Assembly: GCA_937138395.1 (NCBI GenBank)
Contig: CAKZPB010000064.1
Location: forward strand, 1-64,000
Origin: an uncultured Pseudomonadota bacterium
GTDB taxonomy: Bacteria; Pseudomonadota; Gammaproteobacteria; Xanthomonadales; Wenzhouxiangellaceae
Direction of reading: 5' to 3'
Length of the DNA: 64,000 nt
The translations under genes were made by a program, and so were the position numbers. Shown piece after piece: positions 37,672 to 46,815 of the stretch. Position 1 is the first letter of the stretch. Each line of letters begins with the position of its first letter. The notes beneath the pieces are model-generated. The model ran no database searches. It had not been told where the DNA came from and saw only the letters and a program-made list of their open reading frames with translations.

Positions 37672-38324
37672 GGCGGGTTGATCGCAGCAATCCGCTGGCC
37701 CGCAACCGCCAGCAGTTGCCAGCCGTATTGCTCCAGGCCGTCCATGCCGCCGGTAAAGCGACCGAACGACGGCAAAATCAAGTGCTGGTCGCGCAGCGCA
37801 AAGGCCGGCATCCTCAGCGATTCTCGACCCGAGCGTAGATGCACGCAGGGGTGCCAATGGCCAGAAACCCCGGGCTTGATTTCCGCCTGCTCGGCATCCA
37901 CGGCATGGATCAGCTGCAGTCCGTCCAGTTCAAGCGCGTGATCAATTCGGCCCATCCGCCATTGGCTCAGCCATGCGTCCAAGCGACGGTCATGGTTCCC
38001 AAGCACCAGATCGATACTGAGTTGACCGTGGACCGTTCGCCAACGCCGCACCGTCTCCGGCCAGTCATCATCTGCACTTGGCGGGGCATGAACCCAGTCA
38101 CCCAGCACCAAGAGTTGCTCCGGGCGATAGCGACCCACCATCCGGCTTAATGCTTCCAGCTCCGAGTGCAGCACGCTGCCGGGGATGGCGATGCCGTGTC
38201 GTCGGAATACCTGGTCCTTGCCCAGGTGCACATCGGCAATCATCAGCAACCTGCGGTCGGGCCACCACAGCGCGCGCTCCGGCAACAGCTCCAACAGGTT
38301 GTTGTTCAGCACTATCTGCATCAT
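37668..38324 (-). CDS. pdeM: Ligase-associated metallophosphoesterase PdeM
   Basis: The 218-residue calcineurin-like phosphoesterase has the metal-binding motifs MIADVHLGKD, VLGDWVHA, LVLGNHDRR and the histidines of SGHWHPCVHL. In Pseudomonas putida the equivalent is a manganese-dependent nuclease encoded with Lhr-type helicase, ATP-dependent ligase and exonuclease. It is the last gene of the four-gene operon here, and its ATG overlaps the helicase stop in ATGA. Confidence 0.92.
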   Translation of the reverse strand: MMQIVLNNNLLELLPERALWWPDRRLLMIADVHLGKDQVFRRHGIAIPGSVLHSELEALSRMVGRYRPEQLLVLGDWVHAPPSADDDWPETVRRWRTVHGQLSIDLVLGNHDRRLDAWLSQWRMGRIDHALELDGLQLIHAVDAEQAEIKPGVSGHWHPCVHLRSGRESLRMPAFALRDQHLILPSFGRFTGGMDGLEQYGWQLLAVAGQRIAAINPP

Positions 38325-40753
38325 TCCGAACCCACACGTTGTTCCAGGGAGCCGAGCATTCGGTCAACGCGAGCCTGCCAATCTTCGGAGGATAACTGCG
38401 AGCGTAGTCGGTCTGCCCACAGTGGAAACGCCAGCGGCGTCAATCGGTCGGTCTGTTTCAGCACAATAGCCTGGCCTGTTGCACGGTCAAGTGCAGCATG
38501 AATCCGCTGAAACTCCAGCTGCCCTTCAAGCACTTCTCGCTGCGCCTGTTCGAGCAGCAGATGATCCGGGTCGTGCTCTTTCAGCACATCAAAAATCAGA
38601 CCGCTCGAAGCCTGCAGATGGCGCATCGGCTTGTTTTTTCCCGGAAACCCGCGCTGCACCATGCCGGCCACGCGTGCAATGTCGCGGAAGTGATATTTGG
38701 CCATATTGGCCGCATCCAGGCTGCGCCGGATATCACGTTCAAGATGCTCGACTGACAGCACCTGACGCCACTGCTCCACGCCCAGTTGCAGCGGTCTGGC
38801 GCTGAGCAGCTCCATGCCGTAATCATTGACCGTAATCGAAAACGTGACCGGTGCAAGCTGTGCCAGACGCCAGGCGATCAACGCAGCCAGACCCTCATGA
38901 GCCAGACGACCGGCAAAGGGATACAGAAATAGATGCGCGCCATCACGACTGGTCAGCTGCTCGATCAGCAGCCGCCCGGTGCCAGGCAGCCCGGACTGGC
39001 GCTGCTGCTGTTCAAGTAGCGGCAATACGTGTTGAATTTCAGCCCCGGCAGGCAGCTGGTTGTCGGCATAGGCATTGAATAGATTCAGCATGCCATCAGC
39101 CAACAGCGTTGACAGCGGCATGCGGCCACCGGCCCAGCTCGGCACCGTCGCTTTTTTCGAACTGGATTTTTTGACGTAGGCCGTCATATCGCGCACGCGC
39201 ACCAACTCCAGACTGCGACCGGCGAAAATGAAGCGATCACCGGGACGCAGCCGGGTAATAAACCGCTCTTCAACCTGGCCCAGTGAGCCACCCTTGACAA
39301 ACTTGACCTGCAGCGCGCCGTCAGCGCTGATCGTACCGATGTTCAAGCGGTGCAGCATTGCGATGCGCCGATTGCTCACCCGCATGCGCCCGTTGCTTTC
39401 GACAACCTTGTGGAAATTCGGATAGGCCTGCAAGGCCGGACCACCGCGCGTAATGAAATCCAGCGTCCACTGCCACTGGTGGCGCGACAATTCATGAAAC
39501 GCCGGACAGGATCGCACCTCGTCGATCATCGTGTCTGCCTCAAAGCCGCCGCCCATGGCGACCGTGACCAGGTGCTGTGACAACACGTCCAGGGCCAGCC
39601 GTATGGGCTCGCGGGACTCGACCCGGCGCTGCTCGATACGTGCTCGGACTGCGGCCAGCTCAAGCACCTCGAGTGCATGCGTCGGTACGCAAATCAATCG
39701 TGCGCTTGCACCCGGGCGATGGCCGGAACGACCGGCCCGCTGTATCAGGCGGGCGATACCCTTCGGGCTGCCAATCTGGATCACCTGATCCACCGGGGAA
39801 AAATCAACGCCAAGATCAAGACTGGATGTGGCCACGACGCACTTCAGACTGCCGTCTGCCAGGCCCTGTTCCGCATGGTCGCGCAATGCACGATCAATCG
39901 AACCATGATGCAGCGCAATTCGTTCTGGCTCAGCGCTGACCGACTGAATAGCGCCGTACCAGTTTTCGGCCTGGTTGCGTGTGTTGGTAAATACCAGCGT
40001 GGATTCGGCCTGTTCGATCCGCTGGGTCACCGACGGTAGCTGCGTCAGACCCATCCGACCGGCTAATGGAAAGCGCTGCAGTGATTCGGGCAGCAATGTT
40101 TCGATCTCCAGTGGGCGGTCCGTGCGCCCCTGGATGCATGTACCCGTATGGCCCACCGGCATCAGCGCTGCACAGGCTTCTTCCAGGTTGCCGACCGTAG
40201 CCGATAGCCCCCAGACCTGCAGAACCGGATTCAAGCTGCGCAGTCTTGCCAGTGCCAACTGGAGCAGCACGCCGCGCTTGCTGCCCAGCAATTCGTGCCA
40301 CTCATCGACAAAGACTGCCTGGATGGATTTCATTCGACTCGGGGCGTCGGCGTAGCTCAACATCAACGACAGGCTTTCCGGCGTCGTCACCAGCGCCGGC
40401 GGCGGTTGCTCGATCAGCTTTTTGCGCCTGTAGGCCGAAGTATCGCCAGTGCGCATCGCCACCATATCCGGTTTTCCGAGCGCGGCCAGTGGACGATTCA
40501 ACGCCCGACTGGTATCGGCCGCCAGCGCGCGCAGTGGGGTAATCCAGAGCACGTTGAGGCCGGTTCGCGGGGTTACGTCGACAAGCTGATTGACCGCCCC
40601 ACCCCAGGCAGCCAGGGTCTTGCCGCTACCGGTTGGGGCATGAATCAGGCCGCTCTGTCCTTGCGCAAATGCAGACCACGCCTGGCGCTGAAAATCCAGC
40701 ACAGGCCACTGTTGCTGCGCGAACCAGCGCTCAATCGGCGATAAGCTGCTCAA
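38321..40753 (-). CDS. Ligase-associated DEXH-box DNA helicase (Lhr-core type)
   Basis: This 810-residue superfamily 2 helicase has Walker A APTGSGKT (39-46), the DEWH form of motif II (VFVDEWHELLGSKRG), motif III SATVGN, and the motif VI region RLIQRAGRSGHRPGA. The winged-helix and Lhr-core C-terminal domains follow (VKFVKGGSLGQVEERFITRLRPGDRFIFAGRSLEL). It unwinds DNA or RNA:DNA with 3' to 5' polarity in characterised relatives. The start is a TTG at 40753 inside the end of the ligase gene (23-base overlap), which suggests translational coupling. Confidence 0.93.
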   Translation of the reverse strand: MSSLSPIERWFAQQQWPVLDFQRQAWSAFAQGQSGLIHAPTGSGKTLAAWGGAVNQLVDVTPRTGLNVLWITPLRALAADTSRALNRPLAALGKPDMVAMRTGDTSAYRRKKLIEQPPPALVTTPESLSLMLSYADAPSRMKSIQAVFVDEWHELLGSKRGVLLQLALARLRSLNPVLQVWGLSATVGNLEEACAALMPVGHTGTCIQGRTDRPLEIETLLPESLQRFPLAGRMGLTQLPSVTQRIEQAESTLVFTNTRNQAENWYGAIQSVSAEPERIALHHGSIDRALRDHAEQGLADGSLKCVVATSSLDLGVDFSPVDQVIQIGSPKGIARLIQRAGRSGHRPGASARLICVPTHALEVLELAAVRARIEQRRVESREPIRLALDVLSQHLVTVAMGGGFEADTMIDEVRSCPAFHELSRHQWQWTLDFITRGGPALQAYPNFHKVVESNGRMRVSNRRIAMLHRLNIGTISADGALQVKFVKGGSLGQVEERFITRLRPGDRFIFAGRSLELVRVRDMTAYVKKSSSKKATVPSWAGGRMPLSTLLADGMLNLFNAYADNQLPAGAEIQHVLPLLEQQQRQSGLPGTGRLLIEQLTSRDGAHLFLYPFAGRLAHEGLAALIAWRLAQLAPVTFSITVNDYGMELLSARPLQLGVEQWRQVLSVEHLERDIRRSLDAANMAKYHFRDIARVAGMVQRGFPGKNKPMRHLQASSGLIFDVLKEHDPDHLLLEQAQREVLEGQLEFQRIHAALDRATGQAIVLKQTDRLTPLAFPLWADRLRSQLSSEDWQARVDRMLGSLEQRVGSE

Positions 40754-42323
40754 GGTCCTTCAACTGATCGGCCTGGTCTACCTTCAGGTCGCGTCGCCAG
40801 CGATGAATGCGCGGAAAGCGGAGTGCGACGCCGGATTTGTGTCGCTTCGAGCGAGCGATGCCCTCGAAGGCCAGCTCGAACACATGCACGGCATCAACTG
40901 AGCGAACCGGGCCGAATCGTTCCCGCGTGTGTGCCCGTATCCAGCGGTCCAATTCGTCGATTTCTGCTTGCGTCAGCCCGGAGTAAGCCTTGGCGACGGG
41001 CACCAGCCCCTGATCAGAATGCACTGCAAACGTATAGTCGGTGAACAGGCCCGAGCGACGGCCATGTCCCGGCTGGGCGTAAATCAGTACGCCATCAAAC
41101 GTAAACGGGTCGACCTTCCATTTCCACCAGTCGCCGCGCTTGCGCCCATGCTGATACGTCGAGTTCAACCGTTTCAGCATCAAGCCTTCGACGCCGCGCT
41201 CGCGGCTGCTTTCACGCAAGCGGGCCAACGCATCCCATTGGCTGAACTCAATACGCCCGGGCAACAGCAGTTGTCCGCACTGTGTCGGCAACACAGTCTT
41301 CATGAGCGAATAGCGATCGGCCAGCGGCCGCTGTCGGATATCCTGGCCATCGTATTCAAGCAAGTCGAAGGCTAAAAAAGCCACCGGGGCCTGCTGCAAG
41401 GTTTTTGCTCCTGGCTTCTTGCGCCCGATCCGGGTCTGCAGCCGAGCAAACGGCAGCGGTTGGCCATCGCGCCAGGCCATGATCTCGCCGTCGAGCACGA
41501 TCCCATCGGGCAAATCCCGGGCAGCCTGCTCGATTTCCGGAAAGCGGCCCTCGAGCAGGTCTTCACCACGAGACCAGATATAAAGCCGGCCATTACGCCG
41601 TATCAGCTGGGCACGAATGCCATCCCATTTCCACTCGGCGGACCAATCACGGGCCAGCCCCAGCGCATTCGGTTCGATCTCCAGCGGCGAAGCCAGAAAG
41701 AACGGATACGGCGTAGAGTCTTCCAGGTCCTGATCATGTTCTTTCGAGATCAACTTCTGGAACTGCTCGGCAGTCGGCTGCCAATTGCCCATCATTCGGT
41801 GGGCAATCATGCCGCTGTCCAGGCCCGCCAATTCACTGAGTGCCCGCGTGACCAGGCGTTTGGATACGCCAACCCTCAGGGCGCCTGTGATCAACTTGTT
41901 GAACACGAAGCGTGCATTGCCGGGCAGCGATTGCCATTGCCTCACTACGATGGCCTGTCGCTGCTCGTCATCCAGGTCAGCCATCGGTCGCAGCACCTGT
42001 TCAACCATCACCGAAAGCGCTGGCAGTTGCAGCTCGGACGGTCCCGGTTCGGGCGTCAACAGCGCCATGGTTTCAGCCAGATCACCGACGTGTTCATAAC
42101 TTTCTTCAACCAGCCAGTCCGGCAAGCCGGAGTATTCGGACGTCCATTCGCGCAGTTCACGCGTGTTGACCAGGCGCTTGAGGCGCTGGCCCGTCAGAAA
42201 ATACACCGCCCAGGCAGCATCCTCAGGGCGGGCCTGAGCAAAATACTTGACCATTGCCGCTTTCTTGGCGTTGGTCGACGTCGTGGCGTCCAGCGCCTCG
42301 TACAGGGCGATAAACGATTTCAT
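40731..42323 (-). CDS. ATP-dependent DNA ligase of the ligase-associated repair cassette
   Basis: The 530-residue ligase has an N-terminal DNA-binding domain, the nucleotidyltransferase domain with the adenylated lysine Lys232 (AEWKWDGIRAQ), motif III LYIWSRGEDL, motif IIIa/IV VLDGEIMAW and LAFDLLEYDGQD, motif V EGLMLKRLNSTY-x-KRGDWWKWK, and an OB domain ending ALRFPRIHRWRRDLK. It seals nicks using ATP and is separate from the essential NAD+ ligase. The ATG overlaps the exonuclease stop in ATGA. Confidence 0.94.
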   Translation of the reverse strand: MKSFIALYEALDATTSTNAKKAAMVKYFAQARPEDAAWAVYFLTGQRLKRLVNTRELREWTSEYSGLPDWLVEESYEHVGDLAETMALLTPEPGPSELQLPALSVMVEQVLRPMADLDDEQRQAIVVRQWQSLPGNARFVFNKLITGALRVGVSKRLVTRALSELAGLDSGMIAHRMMGNWQPTAEQFQKLISKEHDQDLEDSTPYPFFLASPLEIEPNALGLARDWSAEWKWDGIRAQLIRRNGRLYIWSRGEDLLEGRFPEIEQAARDLPDGIVLDGEIMAWRDGQPLPFARLQTRIGRKKPGAKTLQQAPVAFLAFDLLEYDGQDIRQRPLADRYSLMKTVLPTQCGQLLLPGRIEFSQWDALARLRESSRERGVEGLMLKRLNSTYQHGRKRGDWWKWKVDPFTFDGVLIYAQPGHGRRSGLFTDYTFAVHSDQGLVPVAKAYSGLTQAEIDELDRWIRAHTRERFGPVRSVDAVHVFELAFEGIARSKRHKSGVALRFPRIHRWRRDLKVDQADQLKDLEQLIAD

Positions 42324-43321
42324 GCGCCGTCGCTCAGGCTGGCGCGCAAATTCCAGCGTTCAGAATCAAGCCCCTGGGCCTTGAGATAGCCAGACAGCGC
42401 TTCGCCGTTGCCGTGGATCGTGATGACACGCGATGCTTGCATGTCTTCGACGGTCTCGATCAGCGCGGGCCAATCCGCATGATCGGACAGGATGAAGCCT
42501 CGATCGTAGCCCCGCCGTCTGCGGTTGCCGCGAATCCGCATCCAGCCGGAAACAAAACCGGACGAGTGATTCTTGAACCGCCGCATCCAAGGCGAACCCG
42601 CAGCGGACGGGGGTGCCAGTATCAGATCGCCCTGGAAACGTTCGCCTTTTTCAGCCTCACTGACCATTCGTGTGTCGGGCAGGTCAACGCCCGCTTCACG
42701 ATACGCATCGACCAACGGCCTCATCGCGCCGTGTAGCCAGATTGCTCGATCGGTTCGCTGCGCCAGTTCGGCCATGACGCGCTGGGCCTTGCCGAGTGCG
42801 TAGCAGAACAGTACTGCTGGAACAGCCCGGTCTCTGCAGTCATCCCACCAGCGTTGAATTTGCTCGATGACGATCGCGGTATCCGGCCAGCGATAAACCG
42901 GAAGGCCAAAAGTGCATTCGGTGACCCAGACATCGCAGGGGTTCGAGTGAAAGGCTTCACAGGTCGGGTCGAGTGCACGCTTGAAATCTCCAGACACACC
43001 CCAGACACCAGCATCCGATTCGATCTTTACCCAGGCAGAGCCCAGAATATGGCCTGCAGGGAACAGCGTTACGCGCGTATCGCCGAGCTCGAAGACCTCG
43101 CCGTATTCATGCGATTGGTGTCGATCGTCTGCACCCACACGCGCTTTCAGCGCAGGCAGGCCCGCGCGGGTGCTGTGATACTCGCCTGCCCCAGCGCGCG
43201 CATGATCGGCATGTGCGTGCGTAATCACCGCACGCTCAACCGGTTTGAGCGGATCAATCCAGAAATTGCCGGCGGCACAGTACAGGCCGCCAGCCGAGGG
43301 TACGAGAACGTCACTGGCCAT
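42320..43321 (-). CDS. Ligase-associated DNA exonuclease, metallo-beta-lactamase/beta-CASP-like
   Basis: The 333-residue protein has the MBL metal-binding motif THAHADHA, GHILGSAWVKIE and SGDFKRALDPTCEAF, followed by a beta-CASP-type region (RGYDRGFILSDHADWPALIETVEDMQASRVITIHG). Members process DNA ends, like the SNM1/CPSF-73 group. It is the first gene of the exonuclease-ligase-helicase-PdeM operon. The ATG at 43321 is used; an in-frame TTG two codons upstream is less likely. Confidence 0.92.
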   Translation of the reverse strand: MASDVLVPSAGGLYCAAGNFWIDPLKPVERAVITHAHADHARAGAGEYHSTRAGLPALKARVGADDRHQSHEYGEVFELGDTRVTLFPAGHILGSAWVKIESDAGVWGVSGDFKRALDPTCEAFHSNPCDVWVTECTFGLPVYRWPDTAIVIEQIQRWWDDCRDRAVPAVLFCYALGKAQRVMAELAQRTDRAIWLHGAMRPLVDAYREAGVDLPDTRMVSEAEKGERFQGDLILAPPSAAGSPWMRRFKNHSSGFVSGWMRIRGNRRRRGYDRGFILSDHADWPALIETVEDMQASRVITIHGNGEALSGYLKAQGLDSERWNLRASLSDGA

Positions 43322-43380
43322 CGGCAAAGTATCGTCGAACCGGTGTCAAAGCGTCGTTTTTACCCGCGGTCGCGGTGCAT

Positions 43381-44148
43381 TCAGACAAGGCGTGAGGCCG
43401 GGTCCTGGTCAAACAGCATGGACAGCAGGCGATAGATGTCCGGCTGTTGCTGTCGCAGGTAGATCGGCAAGTCAAAAAAGAATTCACTGCAAACGGCCAG
43501 AAACTCTGCCGGATTGGTCGCGCCATACGGGTCGAGCCAGGGCTTTTGCCGGTGGTCCAACTGGTGCTGGAGCCGTTCATAACCAGCCTTGAAGTGCTTG
43601 GCCCAGTCATCGCTGGAAATCGAATCCGGCAAAGGCGGGAATCCGTCCGGGTCACGATTCAGATAGTCGATCTGGTGCACGATTTCATGCACCACCACGT
43701 TGAAACCGGTGCCCTGACCGGAACGTTCAACATCACGCATCGCCAGTACGACGGGGCCTCGATGCCAGGCCTCGCCGGCGCGCAAATGACGGCCTCGATG
43801 CACGACACCGGCTTCATCGACTTTGGTGAATTCAGCTGAATACGACTCTTCGTAGAGGATGAACGTTCTGAAATCGCGCAGCCAGTGAAGCTTGCGATTG
43901 AGCAGCGGCAGTGCGGTCATCGCCGCAACGGTCAGACAACAGCGATAGTTTGGCTGATAGCCCTTGGCACCGAGAAACTCCATCTGTTCAAGAATCTCGG
44001 CGCTGAGCTGACGAATGCGCTGTTGGTCGTTGGAAGCGAGAACCCTTAAGCACTCGAAGCGTCGCACCACGCGCTGGAATTCCTCATCGCTTGGCATCAA
44101 CTCCTGGATGCGTTTTCGTTTTCGCCGTCGACGAATAAATCCAAACAT
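43381..44148 (-). CDS. mtfA: M90 zinc metallopeptidase MtfA (Mlc titration factor A)
   Basis: The 255-residue cytosolic peptidase has the gluzincin-type motif HEIVHQID and the downstream metal/catalytic segment DPYGATNPAEFLAVCSEFFFDLP, as in E. coli MtfA. There MtfA binds the repressor Mlc and has aminopeptidase activity. The N-terminal arginine-rich stretch (FIRRRRKRKR) is also typical. It begins 11 bases after the reductase gene and is probably co-transcribed. No mlc or ptsG is in the window, so its target here is open. Confidence 0.88.
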   Translation of the reverse strand: MFGFIRRRRKRKRIQELMPSDEEFQRVVRRFECLRVLASNDQQRIRQLSAEILEQMEFLGAKGYQPNYRCCLTVAAMTALPLLNRKLHWLRDFRTFILYEESYSAEFTKVDEAGVVHRGRHLRAGEAWHRGPVVLAMRDVERSGQGTGFNVVVHEIVHQIDYLNRDPDGFPPLPDSISSDDWAKHFKAGYERLQHQLDHRQKPWLDPYGATNPAEFLAVCSEFFFDLPIYLRQQQPDIYRLLSMLFDQDPASRLV

Positions 44149-44159
44149 TCGAGACCGGC

Positions 44160-45221
44160 TTACTTGGCCGGAGTTTCGACACCGAGCCGTTCATGCATGA
44201 TCGGACTCGTCGTCGTGTATTGAAGAAACTGACGGGCGTCCGGATTCAAGTGCTTCTGCACAGCAAAGGCTGCCAACGCTGCTTCGTGAAAGCCGGACAG
44301 AATCAATTTCTTCTTGCCGGGATAGGTATTGATATCGCCGACGGCAAATACGCCCGGTATTGATGTCTGGAATTTTTCGGTGTCGACTTGAATCTGCTTG
44401 CGTTCAATATCGAGCGACCAGTCCGCGATCGGACCCAGGCTGGGCGCCAGGCCCCAGAACAACAGAAACTCATCGCCCTCGATTCGATGCCTGTTGCGCT
44501 CCAGATCGGTAATGTCCAGTGCTTCCAATCGCGTACCGTCGTCCGAGGGTTGAGAAAACGCTTCGCTGACAGTGCCCTGAGCCTGGCGAACCTTGCCCGC
44601 CTCGACCAACTTCAGCATCTTCTGAACCGATGCCGGCTGAGCACGATAGTCGTGGCGACGATGCACCAGCGTAATGGAATCTGCCAGTTCGGCCAGGTCC
44701 AAAGTCCAGTCCAGCGCAGAATCGCCGCCGCCCAGAATTACCAGACGCTTGCCTTTGAATCGATCACGCCGGGTGACCTTGTAATGCAGGTTGACCGGTG
44801 ACTGTTCCGGCAGGTTTTTTGCGCGCAGGGCGCGCGGTTGAAAGGCACCGAGCCCTGCAGCAATAATCACGGCACCCGCATCGAACACCTTGCCTTTGGA
44901 CGTCAGAACGCGGAAGCGCCCGTCGTCCTTTTGCTCAAACCCAGTGACCTGTTGATTCAGATGACGGCCGGCGTTAAACGGTTCGATTTGCTTTTCCAGT
45001 TGGTCCACCAGTTCCTGCGCGCCAATACGCGGATAGGCCGGGATGTCGTAAATCGGCTTTTCCGGATACAGCTCCGAACATTGGCCACCTACCTGAGGCA
45101 GCGAGTCAATCAACTCCGCTTTCAGATCCAGCAGCCCCAGCTCGAAGACCTGGAACAAGCCAACCGGCCCGGCACCGATGATGACCGCATCGGTCTGAAT
45201 ACACTCTTGCTTATCGTTCAT
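44160..45221 (-). CDS. Thioredoxin-reductase-like ferredoxin/flavodoxin--NADP+ reductase
   Basis: The 353-residue flavoprotein has the FAD-binding motif VIIGAGPVGLFQVFELG, the SLPQVGGQCSELYPEKPIYDIP segment typical of TrxR-like FNRs, the NADPH-binding motif VILGGGDSALDW with VHRRHDYRAQ, and the second FAD motif GVFAVGDINTYPGKKKLI. There is no CxxC redox pair, so it is not a thioredoxin reductase. The start is the ATG of MNDKQECIQTD; the ORF extension overlaps the ung promoter area. It is divergent from ung. Confidence 0.9.
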   Translation of the reverse strand: MNDKQECIQTDAVIIGAGPVGLFQVFELGLLDLKAELIDSLPQVGGQCSELYPEKPIYDIPAYPRIGAQELVDQLEKQIEPFNAGRHLNQQVTGFEQKDDGRFRVLTSKGKVFDAGAVIIAAGLGAFQPRALRAKNLPEQSPVNLHYKVTRRDRFKGKRLVILGGGDSALDWTLDLAELADSITLVHRRHDYRAQPASVQKMLKLVEAGKVRQAQGTVSEAFSQPSDDGTRLEALDITDLERNRHRIEGDEFLLFWGLAPSLGPIADWSLDIERKQIQVDTEKFQTSIPGVFAVGDINTYPGKKKLILSGFHEAALAAFAVQKHLNPDARQFLQYTTTSPIMHERLGVETPAK

Positions 45222-45331
45222 AGAATAAAGAAATCCTTGCGAGACAAATCGACATGCCGTTGCATCGACAGGCCTAGTATTATCACTCTTCGACATCGGT
45301 TTTGCGTAGATATCGAAGGCAGACGACCCCT

Positions 45332-46042
45332 GTGAGTCAATCCGAACCAAGCCAACGAAAAATCCAATTGAGCGATGCCTGGCTGACGCTGCTGCAGGAT
45401 GAATTCAGCCAGCCGTACATGCAGCAACTGCGGGCTTTTCTGCTGGAACGCAAACGGGCGGGCGCACGAATCTATCCGCCTGGCAGGTGGGTCTTCAATG
45501 CGCTGAACGCGACCGGACCCGATGACGTCCGCGTCGTAATTCTGGGCCAGGACCCCTACCACGGCCCCGGCCAGGCCCATGGCCTGTGTTTTTCGGTGCA
45601 ACGTGGCGTGTCAGTTCCACCTTCGCTGGCCAACATCTACAAGGAGCTGGCTGCAGACATTGGCTTTCGCCCCCCTGGCCATGGCCATCTGCAAAGCTGG
45701 GCCGAACGCGGCGTGCTGCTGCTGAATGCCGTGCTGACCGTCGAACAGGGCAACGCAGGCGCACACCAGGGTAAAGGCTGGGAACGCTTCACCGACCGCA
45801 TCGTGCAGCTGCTAAGCGAGCGCGAACAGCCGACCGTGTTCATGCTGTGGGGCGCGCAGGCGCAGCGCAAGGGTGAGAACATCGATGTGCGTCGTCATCG
45901 AGTGCTGAAAGCCCCACACCCATCGCCGCTATCCGCACATCGCGGATTTTTTGGCTGCAACCATTTTTCGAAAGCCAATGAGTGGCTGCAGGCGCAGGGC
46001 CTGGAGCCTGTGGACTGGACGCTGTCAATGACTGAATTATGA
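45332..46042 (+). CDS. ung: Uracil-DNA glycosylase, family 1
   Basis: The 236-residue enzyme removes uracil from DNA. It has the water-activating motif GQDPYHG, the uracil-recognition LLNAVLTV segment and the DNA-intercalating loop [10 protein letters not shown]. The length and all motifs match E. coli Ung. No ATG fits: I choose the GTG at 45332 ([10 protein letters not shown]), and a TTG at 45302 is an alternative. The 110-base divergent region with the reductase gene is likely the shared promoter area. Confidence 0.94.
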   Translation: MSQSEPSQRKIQLSDAWLTLLQDEFSQPYMQQLRAFLLERKRAGARIYPPGRWVFNALNATGPDDVRVVILGQDPYHGPGQAHGLCFSVQRGVSVPPSLANIYKELAADIGFRPPGHGHLQSWAERGVLLLNAVLTVEQGNAGAHQGKGWERFTDRIVQLLSEREQPTVFMLWGAQAQRKGENIDVRRHRVLKAPHPSPLSAHRGFFGCNHFSKANEWLQAQGLEPVDWTLSMTEL

Positions 46043-46241
46043 ACGCGATTTCTTCTACCACCTGCCTTGCAATCCACAGCAACAACTTAGCTGAAGCACT
46101 CCATAAATATCAACAAAATCAAACATATATTGCCAGATGTTGAGTCGATTTATTCATGCCTTGAATTCACGGGCAGACCCGTCGCCCGCTCCGCGGGCTG
46201 ATGCCTGGCTTTGGTGACCAACAGTAGGGAAAACCATTGGT

Positions 46242-46278
46242 GCGACTTCACCATCCAGTTCAGTTCCCTGCAGTGCTC
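46242..46278 (+). repeat. Dispersed repeat block 1, copy B
   Basis: GCGACTTCACC (46242-46252) and CCCTGCAGTGCTC (46266-46278) repeat the words at 28-38 and 57-69 exactly and in the same orientation. The bases between have diverged and are five shorter. Confidence 0.6.
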
Positions 46279-46608
46279 CATTGGCTCTTGTCGTTTCTAT
46301 CATCAAATTCAAAAGCATTTCGCCGCTCGGCTTCGCCCGCTGATGCGACTCACCGCTTGTCATAACAATCATGTCTTGCCAAAAAAGCAAGCAAAAAACT
46401 CACTCACTCAAACAGCCACCGGAAGCACGTTCTAATGGACCAAGGCAAGAATTCGGCTCTTGCTGTTGATTCGGGTTTTCGGATCGTTGGGTGCATCCCT
46501 TGATGTGCGTGGCTTATCAGTCAGGCTTCTGGTTTGGACTGAAACGAAAAAGTGATTGAAGATCGACAGTTCGGTTTTTTGAAGTTAGCCAATCTGTTTT
46601 GCTTATAC

Positions 46609-46636
46609 CTTTGCTTTTGATCTTGGTGAGCGTGTG
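46609..46636 (-). repeat. Dispersed 28-bp repeat block 2, copy B
   Basis: All 28 bases are the exact reverse complement of 152-179. Neither copy lies in a gene. Confidence 0.75.
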
Positions 46637-46815
46637 CGCGGCTGAGGAGCGAATGGCCAGGCGGCGGAATGCCTTTGAATTTAATAATCAGCCAAGAATT
46701 GTGACACTCGCCGGCGCAGCCGTGCGTCGAAGTGCTTTTGTCTTATGAATCCGGATATTGAGATAACAACCTGGACTCAAACCGCTAGACTGAACGAACA
46801 ATCAAACCTGCCCTG

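Larger units (their letters stand above)
46043..46815. other. Long intergenic region with repeat modules, no gene seen
   Basis: The 773 bases carry the second copies of blocks found at 28-69 and 152-179. There is also a GC hairpin GCCCGC-TCC-GCGGGC at 46184-46198, and a GCCGGCGCAGCCGTGCG word near 46710 resembling GCCGGCGAAGCCGTGCG near 442. Open frames are short and have no family character. The last part should contain the antiporter promoter, but I could not identify it. Confidence 0.55.

Noticed and set aside
44160..45221. Annotation of the flavoprotein as thioredoxin reductase
   Set aside because: The redox-active CxxC pair between the FAD and NADPH regions is absent; the sequence fits TrxR-like ferredoxin-NADP reductases.
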